Of a DNA stretch of 64,000 nucleotides, positions 1 through 8,811 are shown in pieces. The stretch's first letter is position 1. The number at the start of each line of letters is the position of its first letter. A program made the translations under genes and the position numbers. Under the pieces are notes generated by a model that saw nothing but the letters and a program-made list of their open reading frames with translations, did no database searches and was not told where the DNA came from. This DNA is from UBA5109 sp038148755 (GTDB lineage Bacteria; Pseudomonadota; Gammaproteobacteria; Pseudomonadales; Pseudohongiellaceae), in contig JAYQWA010000002.1 in NCBI GenBank assembly GCA_038148755.1, forward strand, positions 186,001 through 250,000, given 5' to 3'.

Positions 1-624
1 GTCAACTTCATCGACAATGGCGAAATGCAATTCACGCTGGAATTTGTCCTCCAGCCGGAAAGCCATGTTGTCACGCAGGTAATCAAAACCGAACTCATTG
101 TTGGTGCCATAGGTAATATCGGCCTTGTAGGCTTCACGTTTCACATCAGGCCCTTGTCCGGGAACCACAATCCCTACCGTCAGACCAAGGAACTCATAAA
201 GCGGCCCCATCCAATTGGCGTCACGTGTCGCCAGGTAGTCGTTGACGGTAATCAGGTGTACGCCTCTGCCGGTTAAACCGTTCAGGTAAGCAGGTAAAGT
301 TGCAACCAGGGTTTTACCTTCACCGGTTCTCATTTCAGCGATCTTGGTCTGATGCAGTACGATGCCACCAATTAACTGCACATCAAAATGCCGCATCTGC
401 AAAGTTCTGACACCAGCCTCCCTGGCAACGGCAAAAGCCTCCGGTAATAACTGGTCGGTACTCTCACCTTCGTTATAGCGTTGCCTGAACTCTGCTGTTT
501 TAGCTTTTAATTCTTCATCAGAAAGCGCCTGCATGGCGCTTTCCAGAGAATTAATTTGTGCGACTATCTTATTTAAGCGTTTAATCTCGCGCTGATTCTT
601 ATTACCAAAAATTTTTGCCAACAT
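1..624 (-). CDS. secA: SecA preprotein translocase ATPase, N-terminal 208 residues (cut by window edge)
   Basis: SecA is the motor ATPase that pushes unfolded preproteins through SecYEG. I translated the minus strand from the ATG at 624; the frame is open to base 1, so the gene continues outside the window. The 208 visible residues line up throughout with E. coli SecA: a start MLAKIFG, the stretch MRHFDVQL near residue 77, Walker A MRTGEGKT at 98-105, TVNDYLA near 126, YGTNNEFGFDYLRDNMA near 172, and the Walker B box DEVD exactly at the cut. It lies downstream of lpxC and an M23 peptidase gene, the usual place in Pseudomonas-type genomes. Identity is certain; the C-terminal two thirds are not visible. 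Confidence 0.97.
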   Translation of the reverse strand, partial: MLAKIFGNKNQREIKRLNKIVAQINSLESAMQALSDEELKAKTAEFRQRYNEGESTDQLLPEAFAVAREAGVRTLQMRHFDVQLIGGIVLHQTKIAEMRTGEGKTLVATLPAYLNGLTGRGVHLITVNDYLATRDANWMGPLYEFLGLTVGIVVPGQGPDVKREAYKADITYGTNNEFGFDYLRDNMAFRLEDKFQRELHFAIVDEVD

Positions 625-654
625 GACGATGTTTTTCCAATGTTATTTCTTAAA

Positions 655-683
655 TGTATCAGGCCCGCTGGTGACCATATCAA
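655..683 (-). promoter_or_regulatory. possible secA promoter
   Basis: Reading the minus strand, TTGATA and GATACA are separated by 17 bases in the 141-base gap between the M23 peptidase gene and secA, about 30 bases before the secA ATG. The match to a sigma-70 promoter is only fair, especially the -10, so this is a suggestion. Confidence 0.3.
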
Positions 684-765
684 TGCTCGTGCTGAACTTA
701 GAACAGTTAAAAAACAGCAGGTTTCTATTTCAATACCTTGCTGAATCCTACCTTACAGAGGGGTT

Positions 766-1704
766 TCACCGATTAGTGCGGTTAATGTAGGAAGCCGGAT
801 CGATAACCCGGCCATTTTTATGAATTTCAAAGTGAACATGTGGACCGGTTGATCGGCCTGAATTCCCGGACAGGGCAACTACCTGGCCTTTTTTTATAAT
901 ATCGCCAGGATTTACCAATATATCCTGGTTATGTGCATACAGGGACTTGTAACCATTGCCATGATTAACTTCCACTAACATGCCATAGCCACTGCGCTCG
1001 CCGGCAAAGGTTACAACACCGGAAGCCACAGAAGACACGTCAACACCTGTTACGCCCGTCGCAAAATCAATGCCCTGATGCCAAGCCAGATCACCATTGA
1101 AAGGGTCTATACGTCTGCCGAAACCGGACGAAATCCAGCCTGAGCTGACGGGACATCCTGCCAGAAAAGTATCTGACTGAATTTGTCTGTCAGACAGCAG
1201 GTTTTCCAGTAGCTCAAGTTGCTGTTGCCGATCCTCTATCTGCAAACTTAATTCATCAATTTCCTGAATTAAATCAAATGATTCAAAGCTGCTGCTTTCA
1301 TCTTCCAGTGTAAATTCAGGTCCACCGAGAGCCGGCGCCTGATTAAAATCAAATTCACCATCATCCAGATAACTGATTGTGGTTAAACGTTCACCCAGAG
1401 CATCCAGTCTGAGCAAACGTGCCTGTAAATTAGCCAGACGCAGAGTCAAAGCCTGTAACTGCGATAGTGTCTCTTCACGAATCCGCTGAACTTCCACTTC
1501 CTGCTCAAGCAGTTTGTCAGCCCAGGCCTGCGCAGCTTCATCGGTATATAAATCAGCAGATCGACTGACACTAAACTGATAACCGTAATAGCCCAGCAAT
1601 ACAGGCATTCCGAGGAAGCAAAATGTCAGTAAAACACGCATCCAACCCTTTAAGACCAGGGATCTGGTTTCACCATGCTTTTGATCGACTATGATAATTT
1701 TCAT
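766..1704 (-). CDS. membrane-anchored M23 (LytM) peptidoglycan endopeptidase with coiled coil
   Basis: 312 residues. Order: short cytoplasmic start, one membrane segment at about 22-46, a Leu/Gln/Glu-rich coiled coil at roughly 57-110 and 140-180, then a C-terminal LytM domain from about 187. The zinc and catalytic residues are intact (H209 and D213 in HQGID, H258 in YAH, H289 and H291 in HVH), so unlike the degenerate activators EnvC and NlpD it should be enzymatically active on peptide cross-links in the periplasm. It sits between lpxC and secA as in Pseudomonas. Family knowledge suggests wall hydrolysis during growth or division; the exact bond cleaved and any partner cannot be read from the sequence. 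Confidence 0.9.
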   Translation of the reverse strand: MKIIIVDQKHGETRSLVLKGWMRVLLTFCFLGMPVLLGYYGYQFSVSRSADLYTDEAAQAWADKLLEQEVEVQRIREETLSQLQALTLRLANLQARLLRLDALGERLTTISYLDDGEFDFNQAPALGGPEFTLEDESSSFESFDLIQEIDELSLQIEDRQQQLELLENLLSDRQIQSDTFLAGCPVSSGWISSGFGRRIDPFNGDLAWHQGIDFATGVTGVDVSSVASGVVTFAGERSGYGMLVEVNHGNGYKSLYAHNQDILVNPGDIIKKGQVVALSGNSGRSTGPHVHFEIHKNGRVIDPASYINRTNR

Positions 1705-1908
1705 TTCTGGTGGGTCTTGCCTTACTGCCTTAATTTACTACCTTATGAATTACTGCTTTATGTTTTGATAAGACGTTAATTATCAACCAAACAGCCTGAT
1801 TAATCCGAGCTTTTAATTCATCTTCGAAAGATTATAGCCTTAAGCTGCGGGCTTTAGCGACCATTAACAACTAAAAATCAGCAACTAAAACGGGATAAGC
1901 GTAAAATC

Positions 1909-2817
1909 TTATGCGAATTGGGGTCTAAGGTAGGAAATCGGCGCTTCTTCTTCTGTGTCGAAAGTCACAATTTCCCAGCAATCTTTACTGACAAGTAACT
2001 TTCTTAACAAGGCATTGTTCAAGGCATGACCTGATTTATAGCCGGAAAACTCGCCAATCAGGCTTTTACCGAGTAAATACAGGTCGCCTATGGAGTCCAG
2101 TATTTTATGTTTTACAAACTCATCTTCATAACGCAAGCCATCCTCGTTCAGAACCTTGTAGTCACCGACGGCGACTGCATTATCCATACTGGCACCCAAA
2201 GCCAGATTCCGACTTCGTAAGGCTTCAAATTCATGCATAAAACCGAAAGTTCTGGCACGACTGACTTCTTTAACAAAGGAAGTACTGGAGAAATCAATAA
2301 ATGCTTCCTTGGTATGTTTTTTGTGTACCGGATGATCATAGAGCAAAGTGTAACCAACCTTGAAACCGTTAAATGGTTTAAGGCTGACTTTCTTGTCATC
2401 CTGAGTAAGACTTAACTCTTTGATAATGCGGATATATTTTTTAGGAGCATCCTGTTCTTCAACGCCCGCTGACTGAATCAGGAATACGAAAGGCCCAGCG
2501 CTACCATCCATAATAGGAACTTCCGGTGCACTCAGATCGACATAAGCATTATCAATACCCAGGCCAGACATAGCGGACATGAGGTGTTCCACAGTGGAAA
2601 TTCTGACGTCTCCCTTTATCAGGGTGGATGATAATGTTGTATCTCCAACATTTTCAGCCAATGCTGGAATTTCAACAACTGGGTCAAGATCAACCCGATT
2701 AAATACAATACCTGTATCAATCGGTGCGGGTTTTAATGTTAAATAGACTTTATCACCTGTATGTAAGCCGACACCGGTAGCGCGAATCACATTCTTCAAG
2801 GTTCTTTGTTTAATCAT
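1909..2817 (-). CDS. lpxC: UDP-3-O-acyl-N-acetylglucosamine deacetylase LpxC
   Basis: Zinc amidase for the committed step of lipid A synthesis, removing acetate from UDP-3-O-acyl-GlcNAc in the cytoplasm. 302 residues, the normal length. Metal ligands H78 (in STVEHLMSA), H237 and D241 (in KHKILDSIGD) are present, together with the catalytic H264 (in GHALNN) and the E77 preceding H78. It follows ftsZ after a gap of about 200 bases in which I saw no convincing promoter, the standard end of the dcw cluster in gammaproteobacteria. In E. coli its amount is controlled by FtsH degradation of the C-terminus; here the tail ends PQFA, hydrophobic enough to be compatible, but that is inference. Confidence 0.97.
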   Translation of the reverse strand: MIKQRTLKNVIRATGVGLHTGDKVYLTLKPAPIDTGIVFNRVDLDPVVEIPALAENVGDTTLSSTLIKGDVRISTVEHLMSAMSGLGIDNAYVDLSAPEVPIMDGSAGPFVFLIQSAGVEEQDAPKKYIRIIKELSLTQDDKKVSLKPFNGFKVGYTLLYDHPVHKKHTKEAFIDFSSTSFVKEVSRARTFGFMHEFEALRSRNLALGASMDNAVAVGDYKVLNEDGLRYEDEFVKHKILDSIGDLYLLGKSLIGEFSGYKSGHALNNALLRKLLVSKDCWEIVTFDTEEEAPISYLRPQFA

Positions 2818-3026
2818 TTAACGTTTCACCTGCATCTAGAGTCACCATCACTCCTAATAAATTCCTTACTAAATCACTCTGGAGCCCAGCCGTAAAAGCA
2901 AGCAACAGCCAAGCTGGCAATATTAACAAACTAGCCCCGCCACCCCAAGCTTAATAGTCAGCTTGTGAAAATAACCACATAAAACTACCACTTCATTAGT
3001 AAGACCATCTATACACCAGAAGTTCC

Positions 3027-4208
3027 TTAATCAGCCTGTTTCCTTAAAAATGCTGGAATATCCAGATAGTCCATATCTGATTCAGCACCCACAGCTTTTG
3101 CCAATACCGGCTTATCTTCTATCGCTTCGTCCAGTTCTGCATCAACAATAGCGCTTTTACGCAATACCGCTGGTCTGTCCAGTGAATTGAAGTCAACATT
3201 CTTGTGACCATTTCTGGTGTTATCAACCACTTTAGTAGGACGTTCAATTTGCTGCGCCCCTAAACCGGTTGCAACGACTGTTACACAAATTTCATCACCC
3301 ATATCAGGATCAATAACCGTACCCACAACCACGATGGCCTGATCAGATGCAAATTCAGAAATTGTGTCACCCACTTCAGAGAACTCTCCCAGTGTCAGAC
3401 TTTCGCTGGCAGTAATATTAATCAATATGCCTCTGGCACCCTGCAGGTTCACATCTTCCAGTAAAGGACTGCGAATTGCTGCTTCCGCCGCTTCCACTGC
3501 ACGACCTTCACCACTGGCAATACCACTGCCCATCATGGCCATGCCCATTTCAGACATAACGGTACTCACATCAGCAAAGTCGACATTGATCATGCCTGGT
3601 CGAGTAATCAGGTCGGCAATGCCTTTCACCGCGCCCAGTAATACATCGTTTGCAGATTTAAACGCATCCAACAAAGTTGAACCTTTACCGAGGACATCCA
3701 TCAGTTTTTCATTTGGAATGGTTATCAAAGAATCAACATGCTCTTCCAGTTCTTTGATGCCTTTCTCGGCAATGGCCATGCGTTTACGGCCTTCAAAGGG
3801 GAAAGGTTTGGTGACAACAGCCACCGTTAATACACCCATTTCCCGTGCAATTTCTGCAACAACAGGAGCGCCGCCAGTACCGGTACCACCACCCATGCCT
3901 GCTGTGATGAAAATCATGTCCGCCCCGGAAATAATTTCACGGATACGGTCTTTATCTTCAAGTGCAGCCTGCCGTCCTATTTCAGGATTGGCACCGGCAC
4001 CTAGACCTTTGGTGACATCACTGCCAAGTTGCAGGTTCATTTTAGTGCCAACCTTTTCCAATGCCTGCGCATCAGTGTTGGCAGAAACAAACTCCACACC
4101 ATCAATGCTACTGCTCAACATGTGTTGAACAGCGTTGCCACCGCCGCCACCAACACCTATCACTTTTATTACTGCGTTTTGCGCAATATTATCAATGATC
4201 TCAAACAT
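3027..4208 (-). CDS. ftsZ: cell division GTPase FtsZ
   Basis: Tubulin-like GTPase that forms the Z ring. 393 residues. The G-box glycines at 18-24 followed by NAVQHM, the tubulin signature GMGGGTGTGGAP at 104-115, and the synergy-loop segment NVDFADV are all present. A variable linker of about 60 residues ends in the conserved C-terminal peptide DYLDIPAFLRKQ, which binds FtsA, ZipA and other partners. It follows ftsA after a 78-base gap and precedes lpxC, as in E. coli. Nothing about the protein looks unusual. Confidence 0.98.
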   Translation of the reverse strand: MFEIIDNIAQNAVIKVIGVGGGGGNAVQHMLSSSIDGVEFVSANTDAQALEKVGTKMNLQLGSDVTKGLGAGANPEIGRQAALEDKDRIREIISGADMIFITAGMGGGTGTGGAPVVAEIAREMGVLTVAVVTKPFPFEGRKRMAIAEKGIKELEEHVDSLITIPNEKLMDVLGKGSTLLDAFKSANDVLLGAVKGIADLITRPGMINVDFADVSTVMSEMGMAMMGSGIASGEGRAVEAAEAAIRSPLLEDVNLQGARGILINITASESLTLGEFSEVGDTISEFASDQAIVVVGTVIDPDMGDEICVTVVATGLGAQQIERPTKVVDNTRNGHKNVDFNSLDRPAVLRKSAIVDAELDEAIEDKPVLAKAVGAESDMDYLDIPAFLRKQAD

Positions 4209-4286
4209 ACTATTACCCCTCTGTTTACTAAAAATTAAAAATTTGTTTTAACAACTTTCTATTACTACAACCTGCCAGGCAGACCC

Positions 4287-5522
4287 TTACTCATCACTGC
4301 TAAAAAACCGTTTCACTTTTTCAAAAATACTTATTCCTGAATCACTACCGCGACTGCCACCATGTTTTTCCTGATGTTGTTTCATCCCGTAAAGTAATAA
4401 ACCAACACCGGTGGAATAGGTTGGATTTCTTACAATATCCACCAGACCAGTCACTTCGGTTGGCATGCCAATCCTGACCGGCATATGAAAAATTTCTTCG
4501 GCCAGTTCAGTTACACCTTCCATCTTGCTGGTGCCACCAGTAAAGACCAGACCGGCAGCCAACATGTCCTCGAAGCCACTAAGGCGAAGTTCTGCCTGTA
4601 TCAAATGGAAAAGTTCGTCGTAGCGTGGTTCAACCACATCGGCCAGTGCACGACGTGAAAGCTCACGTGGTGGCCGGTCACCCACACTGGGCACCTTGAT
4701 CATTTCATCCGGACTGGCTAACTGGGAAAGTGCACAGGCATATTTTATTTTCAGTTCTTCTGCATTTTCCGTCGGTGTGCGTAGCGCCATGGCAATATCG
4801 TTGGTCACCTGGTCACCGGCAATAGGAATCACACCGGTATGACGTATGGCTCCCTCAGTAAAAATGGCAATATCCGTTGTGCCACCGCCGATATCAATCA
4901 GACAAACGCCTAATTCTTTTTCATCTTCAGTCAGCACTGAATAACTTGAAGCCAGTTGCTCCAGAATGATTTCATCTGTTTCCAGGCCGCAGCGCCGAAT
5001 ACATTTTTCTATATTCTGTGAAGCATTGGTGGCACATGTCACCAGATGTACTTTTGCTTCAAGACGTACCCCTGACATTCCCATCGGCTCTTTAACGCCT
5101 TCCTGCGAATCAATAATGTATTCCTGAGGAAGAATATGCAGAACCTTCTGGTCAGCAGGAATTGCCACAGCCTGGGCGGCATCAATAACCCGTTCTATAT
5201 CCGCTGCATACACTTCCTTATCGCGTATCGCCACGATGCCGTGTGAATTCATACTGCGGATATGTTTTCCTGCAATACCGGCATATACCGAATGTATCTG
5301 ACATCCCGCCATGAGCTCTGCTTCTTCTATAGCGCGCTGTATAGACTGCACAGTCGATTCAATATTCACGACTGTCCCTTTTTTCAGACCGCGGGATTTG
5401 TGTCGGCCTATACCAACGATATTCAGACCTCCTTCAGCATCAACCTCACCGACAATGGCGACAACTTTGGATGTCCCGATATCCAGACCCACTATCATGT
5501 TACCAACCGATGTATTACTCAT
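4287..5522 (-). CDS. ftsA: cell division protein FtsA (actin-like membrane tether for FtsZ)
   Basis: Actin-fold ATPase that links FtsZ filaments to the inner membrane and recruits later divisome proteins. 411 residues. The phosphate-1 motif VGLDIGTSKV at about 12-21, the phosphate-2 loop LIDIGGGTTD near 210 and the late GGTSKM motif are recognisable. The C-terminus is the expected amphipathic membrane-targeting helix (IFEKVKRFF). It lies between ftsQ and ftsZ, with gaps of 66 and 78 bases. The usual E. coli length is 420. Confidence 0.97.
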   Translation of the reverse strand: MSNTSVGNMIVGLDIGTSKVVAIVGEVDAEGGLNIVGIGRHKSRGLKKGTVVNIESTVQSIQRAIEEAELMAGCQIHSVYAGIAGKHIRSMNSHGIVAIRDKEVYAADIERVIDAAQAVAIPADQKVLHILPQEYIIDSQEGVKEPMGMSGVRLEAKVHLVTCATNASQNIEKCIRRCGLETDEIILEQLASSYSVLTEDEKELGVCLIDIGGGTTDIAIFTEGAIRHTGVIPIAGDQVTNDIAMALRTPTENAEELKIKYACALSQLASPDEMIKVPSVGDRPPRELSRRALADVVEPRYDELFHLIQAELRLSGFEDMLAAGLVFTGGTSKMEGVTELAEEIFHMPVRIGMPTEVTGLVDIVRNPTYSTGVGLLLYGMKQHQEKHGGSRGSDSGISIFEKVKRFFSSDE

Positions 5523-5588
5523 AGCGAGAAGCCCACCCTGTTAACGACCTTAATAATTCCCATCATTTTTATCCTATTCATCCTTGCA

Positions 5589-6407
5589 TCATCCCTGCAT
5601 CGACAGTAAAGCATCATTGATTGATGTCTTATGTTTCACTGCAATGCCATCTTCATAACGCAAATCAAAACTTTCGATATTTTCAATATCAGCAGCAAAC
5701 AATCTTTCATAGACAGCAGCAAACCTTCTGAGCCGTTCCACAGGCTGGATACTGCCAACAGCCACTTCAACTTTATTGTTCAATTGCAAAAACCATGCGC
5801 CACGTGAATTCAAATTCAGCCTGGCTATGCGTAAATTTTTTGAAAACAGTAGTTGATTAAAAACCTGGTACTGCTGCATAACCCTTTTTTCACTCTCGTC
5901 CGGACCTGACAGCTCAGCCAGATTAAATTGTGCTGCAATTGACGGCGGTGAAAATATTATTCCTTCCTGGTTCAGCAGTTGATGTTCCCCCCATCTCGCA
6001 ATGGCAACTTCTTCAGTCACATTAATAATCAAAGTGTCAGGCCATTTTCTGCGCAGACTGACCGTTTTAATCCAGGCGTTTTCTTCCAATGCCTCTTTAA
6101 TGGCGAGTAAATCAACTGCCACCATGCTACGGTTTATAAAATCAAAAACGGCAGTTTTAATATCATTCTCTGTCACCTGACTCAGGCTGCCTTCTATAGC
6201 GACATACTCAATTCTTTGCTGATTAACATCATCCAACAGAGTTTTTGAATTCAGCCCGATCAATACCAGTAAAGAACAGAGCAAAACACCCAGTACTACT
6301 TTTTTAAGCACCAGCATCTGCTCCTTTAGCGGACTGGATTTTTTTTGGGCTCTTATACTGGCACCCCGGCCCCTTCTGTTTTTTCTATTGAAAAATAAAG
6401 TCAGCAT
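5589..6407 (-). CDS. ftsQ: cell division protein FtsQ
   Basis: Bitopic divisome protein that recruits FtsB-FtsL. 272 residues: a basic cytoplasmic tail rich in Arg and Lys, one membrane segment at about 36-53, a POTRA domain starting at IEYVAIEGSLSQV, then the beta domain. The start codon lies one base after the ddl stop codon, so the two are translationally coupled. Placement ddl-ftsQ-ftsA-ftsZ is canonical. Confidence 0.95.
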   Translation of the reverse strand: MLTLFFNRKNRRGRGASIRAQKKSSPLKEQMLVLKKVVLGVLLCSLLVLIGLNSKTLLDDVNQQRIEYVAIEGSLSQVTENDIKTAVFDFINRSMVAVDLLAIKEALEENAWIKTVSLRRKWPDTLIINVTEEVAIARWGEHQLLNQEGIIFSPPSIAAQFNLAELSGPDESEKRVMQQYQVFNQLLFSKNLRIARLNLNSRGAWFLQLNNKVEVAVGSIQPVERLRRFAAVYERLFAADIENIESFDLRYEDGIAVKHKTSINDALLSMQG

Positions 6408-6408
6408 T

Positions 6409-7329
6409 TCAATTACCGCCTCGTTGCAGTTTGCTGCTCTTTAACACTTCCAACACCAGTGTTTCGAAATTCATGCCAACTTGTGCTGCAGACTTCGGTA
6501 CCAAACTATGACTCATCATGCCTGGCACGGTGTTCACTTCCAGCAACCAGAACTTGCCGCTTTTATCCCGCATCAAATCCACTCTACCCCAACCTTCACA
6601 GCCCAGTAATTGGTACGCTTCACCCGACAGACTTCTGACCGCTTCATCTTCTTCTGCACTTAAATCACAGGGACATAAATATTCTGTGTCGTCCGATTCA
6701 TACTTCGCCTCAAAATCGTAGAAAGCACTTTTCGCCCGTAATTCGATGACCGGTAATACCTTGTTGTTCACAATCGGAACTGTGTATTCAGGGCCCTCAA
6801 TCCATTGTTCTGCCATGACCGCACCAAAGCGGGCTGCCTGTTCATAAGCCGCTTTTAATTCATCTGCATTACTCGCTTTGTTAATACCGATACTGGAGCC
6901 TTCACTGACCGGTTTTACAAAACAGACACCCAAACGCTCAATCACTGCCTGCCAGTCGCTACTGTCATATAACAGTTCAAAATCAGGGGTCGGCAAACCC
7001 TGGGACATCCACACCAGTTTACTGCGCACTTTATCCATCGCCAGTGCACAGGCTGCATGTCCACTCCCGGTAAATGAAATGTTCATCATTTCAAGCGCTG
7101 CCTGCACATGCCCGTTCTCACCGTGTCCGCCATGCAGCATGATGAATGCCGTATCAAATTTTTCATTTTTAACCGAAGCAAAAAAATCAGCGTTGGTATC
7201 AATCGCCACAGCATCGATACCACTGGCTAGCAAAGCCGCATGCACAGCGTTACCACTCAACAGAGAAATTTCTCTCTCTGCTGATTCGCCGCCCATTAAC
7301 ACAGCCACTCTGCCAAACTCCTCAGCCAC
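6409..7329 (-). CDS. ddl: D-alanine--D-alanine ligase
   Basis: ATP-grasp ligase making the D-Ala-D-Ala dipeptide for MurF. 306 residues, as in DdlB of E. coli. The N-terminal VLMGGESAEREISLLSG, the EGSSIGI loop and the C-terminal metal-binding EVNTVPGM motif are intact. It starts a few bases after murC. The murB gene found here in E. coli is absent, as it is in Pseudomonas, so murB must be elsewhere. Confidence 0.96.
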   Translation of the reverse strand: MAEEFGRVAVLMGGESAEREISLLSGNAVHAALLASGIDAVAIDTNADFFASVKNEKFDTAFIMLHGGHGENGHVQAALEMMNISFTGSGHAACALAMDKVRSKLVWMSQGLPTPDFELLYDSSDWQAVIERLGVCFVKPVSEGSSIGINKASNADELKAAYEQAARFGAVMAEQWIEGPEYTVPIVNNKVLPVIELRAKSAFYDFEAKYESDDTEYLCPCDLSAEEDEAVRSLSGEAYQLLGCEGWGRVDLMRDKSGKFWLLEVNTVPGMMSHSLVPKSAAQVGMNFETLVLEVLKSSKLQRGGN

Positions 7330-7335
7330 AGCTCC

Positions 7336-8811
7336 TTAACTCCACTCACTTTGCAGGCCATCCTGTGCCAATCGTGTTGATATCAATCCCACACTGCCCG
7401 CTCCCTGCGTCAATAAAAGGTCACCATCTTCAAGTAACTCTTCCAGCAGATTCGGTATGTCCTGATGCTTTTTCACAAAGACCGGATCAAGCTGCCCACG
7501 TTGTCTGATACTTCTGCATAAACTCTTGCTGTCTGCACCTTTAATAGCTTTCTCACCGGCAGGATAGACATCCAACAGCAACAACATATCGACACCGGAA
7601 AGCACATCGACAAAATCTTCATATAAATCCTGGGTACGGCTGTAACGATGCGGCTGGTAAATCATCACCAGACGTTTTCCCGGCCAGCCGGTTCTGACCG
7701 CCTGTATGTTTGCAGCAACTTCTGTCGGATGATGACCATAGTCATCAACCAGCATGGCTTTGCCACGACTGAATGTCAGATCACCATGCATTTCAAAACG
7801 CCTGCCCACTCCCTGAAAACTTTCCAGACCCTGGATAATGTCTTCATCTTTCAGACCTTCATCGGTCGCAATAGCAATAGCGGCAGTGGCATTTAGGACA
7901 TTGTGAATACCCGGCATATTCAAGGTCAGGCTGATGTCTGTTTTGTCCGGCCGACTCACGGTAAAACTGGATTTCTGATTCTGATGAGAGACTTCCTGTA
8001 TACGGAAATCCGCCTGCGGTGATAAGCCATAGGTCAATACCGGTCTAGAAATTCTGGGAAGAATTTCCTGTATCACCGGATCATCCACGCAAAGTACGGC
8101 CAGGCCATAAAACGGCAGGTTATGCAGGAAATCGAGAAAAGTCTGTTTCAGTTTTTCAAAGTCACTGTCGTAGGTCTGCATATGATCGTCATCAATATTT
8201 GTGATAACGGCTACCATGGGTTGCAGATGCAGGAATGAAGCATCGCTTTCATCGGCTTCAGCCACCATGAAATGACTGGCTCCCAGCTTGGCATTGGTGC
8301 CAGCACTATTAAGCAATCCGCCGATCACAAAAGTAGGATCAAGGTTTCCCTGGGCCAGCACTGAAGCCACCATGCTGGTCGTCGTAGTCTTGCCATGCGT
8401 ACCGGCAATCACAATGGCATGGCGATAGCGCATAAGTTCCGCCAGCATCTCGGCACGCCGTATAATCGGCACCCTGAGTTTGATGGCCGCTTTGATTTCA
8501 GGGTTACTCTCGTCAATGGCACTGGACACCACAACGACATCCATCCCTTCTATCTGTTTGGCTTTGTGCCCGATGAAAATATTAATCCCAAGTTTCTGCA
8601 GGCGTGTCGTGGTTTTACTTTCTGCAATATCCGAACCGCTGATCTTATAACCCTGGTTAAACAGCACCTCAGCGATACCACTCATGCCTGCACCGCCAAT
8701 ACCGACAAAATAGATATCGCGGATGCGGCGCATTTCCGGAATAACGCTCAGCAGCTTTTTCTGAACTTTTTGTATTTTCTGGTTTTTCTGCACGCGCTTC
8801 ACATTAGGCAT
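7336..8811 (-). CDS. murC: UDP-N-acetylmuramate--L-alanine ligase MurC
   Basis: First Mur ligase: adds L-Ala to UDP-MurNAc. An open frame reaches back to 8856, but I choose the ATG at 8811 (MPNVKRV), which overlaps the murG stop by 8 bases; the longer form would overlap murG by 53 bases and adds a non-conserved tail. That gives 491 residues. Motifs: IGGAGMSGIAEVL nucleotide fold near residue 40, P-loop GTHGKTTTT, EADESDASF, and the C-terminal Mur ligase domain with HPTEV. The first 30 residues are Lys/Gln-rich and look like an unstructured extension. Confidence 0.95.
   Translation of the reverse strand: MPNVKRVQKNQKIQKVQKKLLSVIPEMRRIRDIYFVGIGGAGMSGIAEVLFNQGYKISGSDIAESKTTTRLQKLGINIFIGHKAKQIEGMDVVVVSSAIDESNPEIKAAIKLRVPIIRRAEMLAELMRYRHAIVIAGTHGKTTTTSMVASVLAQGNLDPTFVIGGLLNSAGTNAKLGASHFMVAEADESDASFLHLQPMVAVITNIDDDHMQTYDSDFEKLKQTFLDFLHNLPFYGLAVLCVDDPVIQEILPRISRPVLTYGLSPQADFRIQEVSHQNQKSSFTVSRPDKTDISLTLNMPGIHNVLNATAAIAIATDEGLKDEDIIQGLESFQGVGRRFEMHGDLTFSRGKAMLVDDYGHHPTEVAANIQAVRTGWPGKRLVMIYQPHRYSRTQDLYEDFVDVLSGVDMLLLLDVYPAGEKAIKGADSKSLCRSIRQRGQLDPVFVKKHQDIPNLLEELLEDGDLLLTQGAGSVGLISTRLAQDGLQSEWS

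Noticed and set aside
3364..4128. 254-codon plus-strand frame opposite ftsZ
   Set aside because: Ser/Pro/Ala-rich antisense shadow of a conserved gene; no start signal or homology seen.
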